Part shown: piece after piece, positions 34,895 through 45,900 of the stretch
How the letters are laid out: each line of letters starts with the position of its first letter
Numbering within the stretch: position 1 is the stretch's first letter
Assembly: GCA_949592205.1 (NCBI GenBank)
Contig: CATIUR010000001.1
Span: forward strand, 42,177,001 to 42,241,000
Direction: 5' to 3'
Source of the DNA: Helichrysum umbraculigerum
Lineage: Eukaryota; Streptophyta; Magnoliopsida; Asterales; Asteraceae
DNA length: 64,000 nucleotides
Translations under genes and position numbers: made by a program
Notes under the pieces: model-generated
Seen by the model: the letters and a program-made list of their open reading frames with translations, nothing else
Databases searched by the model: none
What the model was told of the DNA's origin: nothing

Positions 34895-35987
34895 TCTATA
34901 CATATAAAACAAAGATTTTTCCTTAATATTTAGACATTCCACGTCATAACATTTCCTTTTCTTTAGAGCCTCCTAATTTGACACATCATCATATTATTTT
35001 TTCTTTAAAAACCTTAATTAATAATTACTAAGACTATTATTTATCAATTATATCTATACATATAAAACAAAGATTTTTCCTTGATATTTATACATTCCAC
35101 GTCATAACATTTCCTTTTCTTTAGAGCCTCCTAATTTGACACATCACCATATTATTTTTTCTTTAAAAACCTTAATTAATAATTACTAAGACTATTATTT
35201 ATCAATTATACTTTATTATAATAGCCTTTAAAATTCCAATATTATATTTAATATATAACAATTTTTACTTACATAAAAAAAAGATTCATTTTTCAATCCA
35301 TATCATATACATTGCAATTAACAAATATTATCATCATCAACTACCATGTTTTAAGAAAATTAGTTTTAATAAAGATATATGAAATTGATTATTTTCTGAT
35401 ATTTTGGTATATATTACTATTGAATTTCAGTAATAAATTTTAAACTTTCAACAATATTAAGATACAGTTGAAAACCTAAAAAACATATGATTAATTTTTA
35501 TTTTTTTGATTATCTTGCATTGCATAAGCTCAACAAATGTATTAAAACTTAACAAAATAACTTACAAATTAATTTAATTGTATTAGGTATTCAAACTTAA
35601 ACATAATAACATACAAACTAATTTAATAGTATTATATAAATGGTCGTGCATCGCACGGGCTCAACGCTTAGTTTTTATATATAAAATAAAGTTTTTTAAT
35701 TACCTATTAGAGCGTATTATTTTAGTTAACGATTATTTGTTATTAATTTACAAACTCTTGAACATTGTTTGCAAAGAAGTTTGTTTATAACTTTATGCTG
35801 AAAAGTAAATGAATGATATATATGAAAAATATTATCGAAGTAAACGTAAAGTAATTGGTCAACACCACAAATTAATTGTGCTATTGATAACACTTATTAT
35901 ATGCCCATTAAAATATTCGGCTACTTACAAATTACTATATAACTGCATTTTTCAAACGGCCGTGCATCGCACGGGCTCAATGCCTAG
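34895..35987 (+). mobile_element. Non-autonomous Helitron(s), one inside the other
   Basis: TCTATACATATAAAAC occurs at 34895 and 35053 (5' TC ends). Two 3' ends each have a hairpin then a terminal TAG: CGTGC-atc-GCACG (35645-35657) before CTTAG at 35667, and CCGTGC-atc-GCACGG (35960-35974) before CTAG/T at 35984-35988. Hairpin plus CTAG followed by host T is the Helitron 3' signature. The first ~155 bp is tandemly repeated, as expected if one copy landed near the start of another. No Rep/helicase gene. Confidence 0.65.
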
Positions 35988-36060
35988 TATCTAGTTATAT
36001 AAAATGAAATAATGAATTATTGAGTCTTACTCCGTACTTGTTAAATTTTGCAACAATAAA

Positions 36061-36178
36061 ATAGCAATATGCTTTATAAATAGATATAGATAGATTATAG
36101 ATATATAGATCTATATTATCTATATTACTATTACTATATATATCTATATTCTATATCTATACTATATCTATATATATG
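36061..36178. repeat. GATA/TATC-rich simple repeat
   Basis: Low-complexity (TAGA)n/(TCTA)n stretch. Confidence 0.8.
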
Positions 36179-36265
36179 CATTTGATAAAAACTAAAGCAC
36201 CAAATTTCAATTTTTTTGGTTCCCCGCCAAACGTGGGCTAAAAAATCAAAAAGTTTCATTGGCCA

Positions 36266-36340
36266 AATGAAGCGGTTGGTTTATGACGTGGCGGTTGTCG
36301 TTGTAGTTTGAAGCGGGTATTGTTTTTAACCGTTTCAAAT
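36266..36340 (+). promoter_or_regulatory. GCGGT motif cluster upstream of the Transposase_24/Ulp1 gene
   Basis: ATGAAGCGGTTGG (36266), GTGGCGGTTG (36289), TTTGAAGCGGGT (36308) and AACCGTTTCAAAT (36328) lie within 75 bp, about 1.1 kb before the coding start. A possible leader exon follows, with donor CACCG/GTAAAT near 36475. Confidence 0.5.
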
Positions 36341-36795
36341 GAGTTAAGCTTTATTGGTGAAAAGGCACTTTTCGGTCTACATAGAGACAGAATACACTTT
36401 TGATCGAGATTTTCTGCTTCATCATCTTCGGCTTCGTTCTACTTCTGCACCACCGTATCCACAAATATCCACCGGTAAATCTAGGTTAAAGTTTGTTATT
36501 GTAAACCCATTGCACTTTGGTAAGTTTATAACGGTATAATTTTGCCGCGACTCATATCCAAACGGTTGCATTAATTGTTAGGTTTTCCAATTTTGATCGG
36601 CTTTTGAACTGTTGTCATGTAACTCCAATACATCCATTATTGGTGGTAGTTTGTTAAATAGTGTAAATTAATTGTATTTTTCTATGTAAAATTTTTCATT
36701 TAGTGTATGCCGGATTGAAACATATACAGTATTGATATATTTGTACATAATTTTTTAGGTAAATATATAATTTATACATAAATTTTTAACCATAC

Positions 36796-36867
36796 AGGCA
36801 TACACCACTAATGTGCATCACTCTGTTGTTCAATACAACAGTTTAATGCATAACTAGTGGTGTATGG
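36796..36867. repeat. Local inverted repeat CATACACCACTA / TAGTGGTGTATG
   Basis: A 12-bp perfect arm pair about 50 bp apart in the presumed 5' intron of the CACTA gene. Confidence 0.6.
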
Positions 36868-38654
36868 CTAAAGGTTGGTGGTGTACAAATCACCACCCAT
36901 ATGTTATTGATTGTTGTGAGTACATACAAAAGGGAATGTTCTTTATAAAACAACGCTTTTTTTGGTCCCCACCCTCAGCTCGTTATATATGTCAAAATTA
37001 AAAGATATTGAATTCAATACTGATCTTGATGATATTGATGTAAAGATGTGGTCCCGTAGTTGTTGATTCTCCAATCCTGAACCTTTGAGAACACTCTAAG
37101 ATATGCCATCAAAGACCCTATTCAATACTTGAGAAAGTGCATCCATCACTGTCGTTTTTATGTGGGAATTAATATTTGTGTTCACCTGGTCTGTAGCTGG
37201 TTCTAATAAAGGGAAATATATATGTATGACAATTCGATCAGTTTCTTATTTGCACGTGTGTAATGTTTGCTATCCGTTTTGCGTTGTGTTTGTTACATAT
37301 TATACTCTTAATAAATTATAATGTCTGTAGTTAATTGCTCATTTATCATTTTAATTGTTAGCCAGTGTTTATCGTACGTGTTAATATCATTTATATTGCA
37401 CATGTTCTTTATGAACTTAATATCGATAAATTCCTTTTTTGTAGGACATCAAATATAAATGACATGGCCAAAAAAGGTAGACTAGGGAAGGCAAAGGAGA
37501 ATGACTACACTCCCGATCCAGACCGTCACATTGAGTTCGACGCCCAAGGAGAAGCTACTGGAGACAATAGGACAGATTATCTAACTTGGTTTGGAAACGA
37601 GGTTAGAGCACGAATCCCTTACCATTTGGGATGGAATACGAAGCCACTGAAGGCAGGAGATGAGGGTTCACTAATTGCTCCAGAAGTTTTGGATAACGTA
37701 TGGAACCTAATGAAAAGTCATTGGAACATACCAGACGACAAGCACAAAGAAGTCCATTACAGGATGATGAATAAAATTTGGAGGAGGTGGAAGAGTGAAC
37801 TTACTACTCAGTTTGCCTATACTAACAACGACCCTCATAAAAAATGGCCCTCTATGGACATGGATCGCTAGCCAAAATTTGTTGCTGAGAGATCCACTGA
37901 TGAATTCAAGGTAGTTCATATCTCATGTTTTGTGCTAAGTTGGTTTCATTATTATAAACAAGTTACTAACGTTATTTTTCATCTCATATGTGAAGAGAAA
38001 AAGTGAGAAAGCCAAGGCCAGTGCGGCAGCAAACACGGATCCTGCCCGTGTAGGACGGTTGGGTTATGCTGGTTTGAGGGAGTATTATTACAAAAACAAA
38101 AAGAAGGTTTTAACCGAATTCCCGTGTCTAGCAAAGTACAAGTGTGAGCGCTCAGTTTTGTATCTTTACGCGAGACTGCGGGAAGAGAAGAAAACAGGCA
38201 CACAAGAAAGTAGGGATTCTCTTAAAAAAGCGGCGGATGAATTGGTAAGAATCAGGGGCGGTACCAGATTTTATATTTTTAAGGGGGCAAATTTTAGGAT
38301 GATCGTCACATAAGGTTTGGGTTCTGAATTGAGATTTTTATCCTTCGAGTCATACGTCATGATAAACCAAAAACTTTTGTTTTGTTAACATTAATTCAGC
38401 CAAACCGAAAAAGAATTCCGTTTAACTTAATTCATATATTCAACACGAAAAACCAAACCAAAAGTTCATAAACTTAGCAATGTGAACAAATTCATAAAAT
38501 TAGCAATGTGACCAAATGTTGTGACTACTTGTGTTTTACTTCACAAATTTGTTTCTCTCACATATAACTTACTAAAGACTAAAGAATAAGCCAAAAGATA
38601 TTGAATGGAATGGAAAGCGAAATAAGAGGGGAAAATTAAATAAAGAAAAAAATA

Positions 38655-38745
38655 CAAAAGAAATGAGCTGGGTGCTAGGCTTGAACAAGTGATCATTTGG
38701 TTGGATGCAAGGGTGCTAACCATTTATCTACGTGGGTAAATACTT
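38655..38745 (-). mobile_element. tRNA-derived SINE-like fragment in intron 2
   Basis: Minus-strand TAGATAAATGGTTAGCACC (box A region, ~38712-38730) and GTTCAAGCC (box B, 38678-38686). Confidence 0.4.
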
Positions 38746-39918
38746 GTATGATTCAACTTTAAATGTATATCAAGATAATTAGTAAGATGCTTGTATGGGC
38801 AATGGCCTACACGGTCCACAGTCTCGTACCGCCATTGGTATGAATATAGGGGTGACAATTCAGTTTCTGGATATTCTAAATTATACCTCCTTAAGTTTTC
38901 GGTTTGTTGGATCAACCCGAAAACCAAATGGCTGACCCGAACCCGAAGCTAAAGTTATAGATATTCTAAAACTTGTCACTAATAAATGTTATTAAATGTT
39001 CTAACATATGAAACTTTATTTCATTTATATAGCTGGAGAAGGAGACCAAAATGTTGAATGATGGCACCTTTGATATGGTGGGGGCAGACGATCCCCTCAC
39101 ACAATACAAGGGAAAAGAACATGGGGGTCGGACACGGGAGGTATCCAGTGTGGTGGGGATGAAAAAGGCCCTTGGAACTAGGAAGGGTCAAAAGAGGAAA
39201 GCAGTTGCAGTTGAGGTCGACATGGCCCAGACAGAGACAGAAGTGGGTAATCTGAATGCTGAACACATACACCTTTCCACACCTGGTGGATCACCATACC
39301 GGCCTGATGACGATGATGAGGTAATTGCCTTCTCTTTGCAAATATATAAATTTGTTAACTTAAGATATATATTTGTTAACTGTGATCATTTTGATCATTG
39401 TGATCATTTTAATTGTGAATGCTTAAGATATATATATATCCTACTAGTAAAATAACCTAAAGTTGTGAAGAATCGTGTTCCATCTAATTCATGTGCGTTT
39501 GACAGGAACCCCTTCCATGTCAAATTATGATGCCATACGGTCATCATGAAATCAGATGGGCAAGTGGGTTTACTTGTCCGTCTCACAAGGAAGGACTGCA
39601 GAGCGGGTACATGTTTGTGCTGGTAGAAACCGTTGAACACGGTCTTGAGAATGTTCCCATTCCAATTCCCAAGGAGGGAATCAAACTCTTAGGCCAAGCC
39701 AAAAGTACCGAAGCTATTCAATGGCCTCGCAAAGCGATAAAGGTATTCGTATACGTCTATTCATAAATCCATTTGGTATTATATTGTAATGTTTTATCGG
39801 CGTAATTAATGTTTTACCATTTTGTTAGCTTGGTCCTGTTATGTCGCCACACGACTTTGTGGGAAGTCGACTCCCCACACCACCAATGAGGGATTCTACA
39901 CCACCACATGGTGACCCG

Positions 39919-40684
39919 GTAATGTGTTGTATTTTATATCCAATTATGTATACATATATATTCCTTCTGAGTTATGTACATATTTATTCGTTAATTTTTT
40001 TAATCATAAAATGTAGCATGTCAGCGAGGAGGAGCGACACCCCGCAACGACCACATCCACAACCTGTGTTTCACCATCCACCTCCACACCACATGTTGAC
40101 TTGGTAATGTGTTGTATTTTATATCCAGTTATGTATACATATATACTCCTTATGAGTTATGTACATATTTATTCGTTAATTTTTTTAATCGTAAAATGTA
40201 GCATGTCAGCGAAGAGGAGCGACACCCCGCAACGACCACATCCACAACCTGTGTTTCACCATCCACCTCCACACCACATGTTGACTTGGTAACGTGTTGT
40301 ATTTTATATCCAGTTATGTATACATATATACTCCTTATGAGTTATGTACATATTTATTCGTTAGTTGTTTAATCGTAAAATGTAGCATGTCAGCGAGGAG
40401 GTGCGACACCACCCAAAGACCACATCAACAACCTGTGTTTCACCATCCACCTCCACACCACCACATGTTGACTCCGTAATGTGTTGTATTTTATATCCAG
40501 TTATGTATATATGTATTTCTTTTGAGTTATGTACATATTTATTCGTTAATTGTTTAATCGTAAAATGTAGCATGCCAGCGAGGTGGTGCGACACCACCCG
40601 ATGACCAGTGCATCCACAACCTGTGTTTCACCATCCGACTCTAGCAGCAAAGTTCAGAATTTTACACGTGATGATGATGTTTAT
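39919..40684 (+). repeat. Tandem array of four intron-exon units in the CACTA gene
   Basis: Each ~185 bp unit holds an intron (GTAATGTGTTGTATTTTATA...AAATGTAG) and an exon of 87-114 bp starting CATGTCAGCGAGGAG (HVSEEERHPAT...). Exons: 40017, 40202, 40386, 40571. All keep splice sites and frame, adding about 29 residues of Thr/Ser/His-rich sequence each. Confidence 0.85.
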
Positions 40685-42141
40685 GTACGTATGAAGTAAT
40701 GAAATATCTTTTATTTTATGTCTATTTATTAATTTCCATATAATCTAATACTTTGCTAATGTAGCACCCAGTTATGGATGATGTTCTTCTGAATACATCA
40801 AAACCATCTGAGCTCCGTGATCAACAAATTCAAAGAATTAAAAATATGGAGATGCAGCTGTTAAGAAGGCCTAAGGAGTTAATAGATATAAGTAGGCGAT
40901 TCAGATCATGGTTCATTGCTCAACAAACCGTATCAATTGAGATTGAATCCCCTTATAATATGTATCCTGAGCCGATCCTAGATTGGTTTGAGTATGAGGC
41001 TCTTTTAATTTGGGTGACAAACAATTGGCTCGATGTCACTATTCTTAATTGGTGGTCGATGTAAGTTCTTTAAAACATACGTTTTGTATCTTTAATAAAC
41101 AAAATATGTGTATTACATTCTAATTCTATCCTATAAATTTTGGTGTTTATTTAGGTACTTGTATCTTTGCAAACCGAAGCTGGGCTTTCCCTGCAACTGC
41201 GCGTTCCTTAATCCTCATCTAATCCATGAAACAGTTCATATCTCCACTGTCATGAAGCACGTCACAGATGTGTTCACTGCTCACAATGATAAGCGTTTTT
41301 TCCTTGCTCCCTATTTCGCAAGGTATGTATTATATCTATATATATTTGCTACGTACATTGCCTTATTTATTATTTAAAACTGAAATGTTGTAACTTTTGG
41401 GTAGTAAACATTGGGTGCTTATCATTCTTGACAATGTTGAGCACCGCGGATACATATTGGATTCGATGAAGCTGAAAAAGACTTGGAAGTCTTATAAATT
41501 CGTAAAGGGTGTTCATGGGTAAGTATATATGTTAACTTGAATGAAAATACTAATTAGGCAATTGTTTCTTATAACTTGTAGTTAACTTCATAGTACTGAA
41601 TTTTCAGGAGAAAAGGCGAGGATTGGCAATGGGAGATGGTGTTGGTAAGCATATAATATAGTTTGAAAAACTTGATATATATGCAAATTGATCATAAATT
41701 ATATGTGTTAAACTAACTTTGTGCTTCAAATCAGTGTCCTCAACAACAAGACAGTTGGGAATGTGGGTATTACATAATGATGCATATGCAACAATTCTTT
41801 ATGAGTATGCAACCAGATTTCCCACAAAATGTAAGTCCATATATAGTACGTAATATATAATTTCTGTATAATTCAATGCATTAAACTCGTTCTCTTTTTT
41901 TATGTTTTAATTTGAATTTATTATATGTTTGGAGCGACTTGTCCCCTTATACAGCCGATATACTGGACAAGTTGGTAATCGAGGGCACAATCGAATTTGC
42001 AAAGAGGTACATTCTTGACGGTTAGAACAAGTAAATAAACCCATTTTAAACATTTAAACATTATATTTAGGTTATATATGTTGTACATACGTAATGTTAT
42101 TACTTATTAGCATGATTTATATGTTCAGGCCGGTTAGATTT

Positions 42142-42550
42142 TGTTAGTACATGTTTAGTGTCTGTCAGTTGGTCTAGCTCGTAGTTTGTATTTAGATTAG
42201 CATTTCTGACTCCTGCGACGTAGCGCACTACGTCGCAGGTGCGACGTCAGGTATTGGGCCTGCGACGTAGCAGACGTCGCATGGGCTTGGGCCTGCGACG
42301 TAGCGTGCTACGTCGCAGGTGCCAGTTTTTGTATAAAAACGATTTGTGTTTTCTGTTTTAGGGTTGACGAAACCCTAAACGCAATTTGTCGAAATTCTCT
42401 GTAATCTGATCGACTATAAGCAATAATATTACGTTCGTTTGATATTGATTGCGTATTGATTGTTCGTGTGATTATTCGTGATCTAATTGTTATTTCCGCT
42501 AGCAATTAGAGTGACTCGGTTCGTTCTAGATCCAAAGTAAGGGACAAACA
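42142..42550 (+). repeat. Copia 5' LTR
   Basis: 409 bp, TGTTAGTACATG...GGGACAAACA. Three CG-rich palindromes in U3: 12-bp arms CCTGCGACGTAG at 42212-42239, TGCGACGT/ACGTCGCA at 42261-42281, and 13-bp arms CCTGCGACGTAGC at 42292-42319. They end about 12 bp before the TATA box GTATAAAA (42331-42338), so they are promoter-proximal. Confidence 0.95.
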
Positions 42551-42568
42551 ACTGGTATCAGAGCAGAA
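42551..42568 (+). other. Copia primer binding site
   Basis: ACTGGTATCAGAGCAGAA begins right after the LTR; it is the tRNA-iMet type. Confidence 0.85.
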
Positions 42569-42779
42569 AGTGCTCGTTTTGGCGATTTGGATCGAGTTTG
42601 GGATATAAAAGAACGTGATATTCATGAGTTTTCGTGTTTATTACGTTTGTTTTGTGTTTTTACAGGTTTTCGATCAGTATTATTGGGATTCTTGAAGGTT
42701 TCAGTCGTTCGACATTCGTGGTTTTGGTTTTAGGTTTAAAAAATTCGTTTTTAGGGTTTTTGGCCGCTGCTCAGCACGT

Positions 42780-43090
42780 TTTGCGACGTAGCAAAGCGAC
42801 GTAAGCTGCGACGTCACGTGCGACATAGTGTTTTTGAACTTTAATTAGTTCGTGCGACGTACCGTTGCGACGTACCTCTCTACGTCGCTATTTTGACTTT
42901 AATTAGTCTTCTGTGACGCTGCGTTGCGACGTAGCCTGATTCTGCGACGTACCTCTCTACGTCGCACTTTCTGATTCTTAATTGAATCATTTGCTTTTTG
43001 CGACGTACTCATCTACGTCGCATATTCTTTTTGCGACGTACCCGTCTACGTCGCATATTCTTTGTGCGACGTACCTCTCTACGTCGCTAA
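42780..43090 (+). repeat. Copia leader hairpin array (GCGACGTA / TACGTCGC)
   Basis: Repeated GCGACGTA copies pair with following TACGTCGC copies across short loops (CCTCTC, CTCATC, CCCGTC) up to 40 bp before the gag ATG. Arms are conserved while loops and spacers vary. Confidence 0.85.
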
Positions 43091-43125
43091 GATCAGAAGT
43101 TTGATTTTTCGTTTAAGTATTTACA

Positions 43126-45900
43126 ATGGCAGCTGATAAAGAGGATATTAGAGGACTTAGGGAGATGATTAAACAAAGTAATGATATAGGTTCAAGTAAT
43201 AAACCTCCACTATTTACTGTGGACATGGATTACGTATACTGGAGAGACCGAGTTGAGCAATATATTGACTTTCATTGTCCAGAATTATGAGGACCATTAC
43301 GTGAGCGTTATGTAGCTCCTTTAGCTGATGGGGAATACCGTAATATTCGTCCTGCTAAGACCTATAAAGCTATGTCTCCCGAAGAGAAGAAAGATTTTGA
43401 TACTGAAAGAAAGACTTTTTCAATGATCAAAATGTGTTTAACCAAGGATGTTCTATGGCTGTTCAGAACCCATGAAACAGCCTTTGATTTGTGGAAGGCA
43501 ATTGAAACTCGTTGTGGAGGAAATGACAAGTATAAGGAAGCCAAGCTCGAACTGATTAAGAAACAGTACGATATCTTTGACATCCTTCCTAATGAAGACA
43601 TGACTTCTTTATTCACAAGGTACTCACGGTTAGTTGGTGAGCTGTTTGAAGGAGGTTATACTTTTCCTTCAATTGAAGTAAATAAGAAGCTGCTGGATGT
43701 GTTGCCGAGTTCTTGGGATGTTAAAGTTCAATTTTTAAAGGAAAATGAAGAACTTGGAAACATGTCTTTGGATACGTTGATAGGAGATCTTCAAGCTCAT
43801 GCTATGGAGATTAAGAAGAAAGAAACTAGGTCTGGTTCTGCTGTTCAGAATCCTAGTGTGTATGGTGTTCAGATCAACTCTGGAAAGACTTATGGATCTG
43901 GAGTTGCCTTTGTATCAAATACAAATGCTTCATCGAATTCTTCTTCTTCTGATGGGATTCATTCGGTTTTTATGACTGGACCTTCTTCAAATCAACAACA
44001 GGTTCAAGTCTCACCTGCTATTCAGGAGCAAGCTGCAATCTACACAGCTTTCTTAAGCTCTTACAAGGATTTGGTTACTCAACCGAATCTAACTTTGGAG
44101 TTGACTAAGGAGGACTATGCTCAGCTTGATGAAGACGATCTGGAGCAAATGGATTTGACTTGGAATGTGGCAATGATCACCCGCAGAATTCAGAAGTTTT
44201 TGCAGAGGACAGGGCGTAAAAGCTTGGAGGGTGATGGAAAGACTGGCTTTGGATTTGACAAGAGTAAGGTCCGATGTTACAATTGTCAAAATTTGGGTCA
44301 CTTCGCCAGGGAGTGCGAGAAACCCAAAATGCCAGCATCGGGATTTACAACACCGTCTACTCCTCCAAAGGCCAAAGCAACGGAAGTTACCAAGAGAGGG
44401 ATTGCTGATAATGCCCTGATTGCTTTTGAGCCTACAAGTCAAGATTGGACGCCTGTCTCCCAGCATTACCAACAGTGTCTGATGGCTCACATTGTGAATG
44501 AGGTACATGATGAACCGTTAAATTGTATTTCATGCATAAAGTTAACTGAATCTTTAAAGGCATATCAGACAGAGACAGCTGAATTGAGGAAAAAGAATGA
44601 AAAACTAACCGACTCAAATAATTTTTTAAAAGCTAATGAGAAACTTTATGAAAATCATCTTGAGGCTCATCGGTTAGATACTCAAAAATATAAATCTAAG
44701 GTTTTTAGTCAAGAAGATGCCATTAAAAGCTATCTTGTTGAAATTGAACTTTTAAATAAAGAACTTACAGATTTAAAAGCTGAGTATGAGAATTATAAGA
44801 GTAAAATCTTAGGTTCAAATTCCTCAACAGTTGTCTTCAATGAAATCCTTAGCAAGCATGGTACTAAAGGGAAAAAGAATGAGGGATTGGGATACAACTC
44901 AGTTCCTCCTCCTACTACTTGTTGTCCCCTGCCTGTTAAGGAAGGCTTTGAAGAGATTCCAGTTGACTGGTCCAAGCTCTATGGTTTAAAAGCTAAAGAT
45001 GCTAAAGAGACCAACCATAACAAACCGGCAAAGGAGAAAACCATGCGGCCAGAGTACCCCTTGCCAAAGTTTGTTAAGTCTGTGCATGAATCTCCGGTTA
45101 GTGTTAAGGAGAATGTTGAAGTAAAGAATGAATCTCCTGTTAGTGTTGAGGAGATTGTTGAGATTGAGGACATTACGGATCAGGAGTATCCGGAGGTTAA
45201 GAAGGTTGCATTTAAACCTGAAAAAGTGATTTCAAAGGTTGAACCTGAAATTAAGGATCAACCAAATAAAGGAAAAGCAAAGGTTTTAAACTCGAAACAA
45301 CAAACTTTACAGTCACCTGTAAAGATTTTGCAAAGAAAATCAGTAAATGAAAATGTTTCGTATGATAAACCTTCAACTTCAACCTCTCATCCAAAACAAA
45401 CATCTTCTAAGATGTGTACTCAATGTTCATGTTCTAGAAATGTTTCTCCACATCCTGTGGTAATTCCTCAGCCTCAACCGTTTATTGAGACTCGTTCTTG
45501 TTTCTACTGCAAGAAACAAGGACATTTAATCCGTGAATGTCCAAAGCTGTCAAATCAGCGATATGGGAGAGAGATGCCTAGGACATCTGTTTATAAAAAC
45601 TCTTTTTCTAAATCTCCACCTAGGCGTCACTCAAACTCTCCCAAGCCTGTTTCGAAACCAAGTAATGTTGAGCAAAAACCTTTGCCACTTCAAAAGCCCA
45701 ACATTACTTCTATTACCATTTCCGAATCTTCAAAAGTTTGGAAACGTAAAGAGTCTGATGTTGACTCTTCAGTCGTCAACAATAACACATCAGATAAAAA
45801 TTCTAATTTGTTTAAAGATAAAATTCTATCTGACGTGATTATTGTTGATGCCCACGGTCGACCTAAGTCTGTAAAGGCTTGGGTCACCGTTTCTCACTAA
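43126..45900 (+). pseudogene. gag: Copia gag, interrupted by an early TGA
   Basis: Start ATG 43126 (ACAATGGCAGCTG); in-frame TGA at 43288-43290 (codon 55, between PEL and GPLRERY); then open to TAA 45898-45900, about 925 codons in all. Codons ~80-240 resemble the Copia Gag (UBN2-type) fold: LWKAIETRCGG, LIKKQYDIF, RYSRLVGEL. Two zinc knuckles, CYNCQNLGHFAREC (~383) and CFYCKKQGHLIREC (~791), are separated by a Lys/Glu-rich coiled coil (~480-570). This is much longer than a typical Copia Gag, as is usual for SIRE elements. An internal start at 43372 would give 842 residues without the N-terminus. The stop may be a mutation, a sequencing error or a readthrough site; I cannot tell. Confidence 0.85.

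Larger units (their letters stand above)
37445..42025 (+). pseudogene. CACTA-encoded Transposase_24 / Ulp1-like cysteine protease gene, about 15 exons
   Basis: Inferred exons: 37445-37910 (ATG 37464), 37996-38244, 39033-39320, 39506-39742, 39829-39918, 40017-40103, 40202-40288, 40386-40475, 40571-40684, 40765-41060, 41155-41322, 41405-41518, 41608-41644, 41735-41830, ~41930-42025. GT/AG sites and phases agree except the last acceptor. Exons 1-2 resemble the Ptta/En/Spm transposase family (WNIPDDKHKEVHYRMMNKIW, then FVAERSTDEF). The C-terminal exons are a Ulp1-type peptidase with His (KHWVLII), an Asp region (GYILDSM) and Cys (QQQDSWECGYYIM). Such proteins are the second gene of many plant CACTA elements; the substrate is unknown. 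Breaks: in-frame TAG at 37869-37871 before PKFV, and no AG before the last exon (TATGTT/TGGAGC). This copy is probably inactive. Confidence 0.75.

Noticed and set aside
42308..42505. Minus-strand 65-codon frame present in both Copia LTRs
   Set aside because: LTR duplication artefact with no family features.
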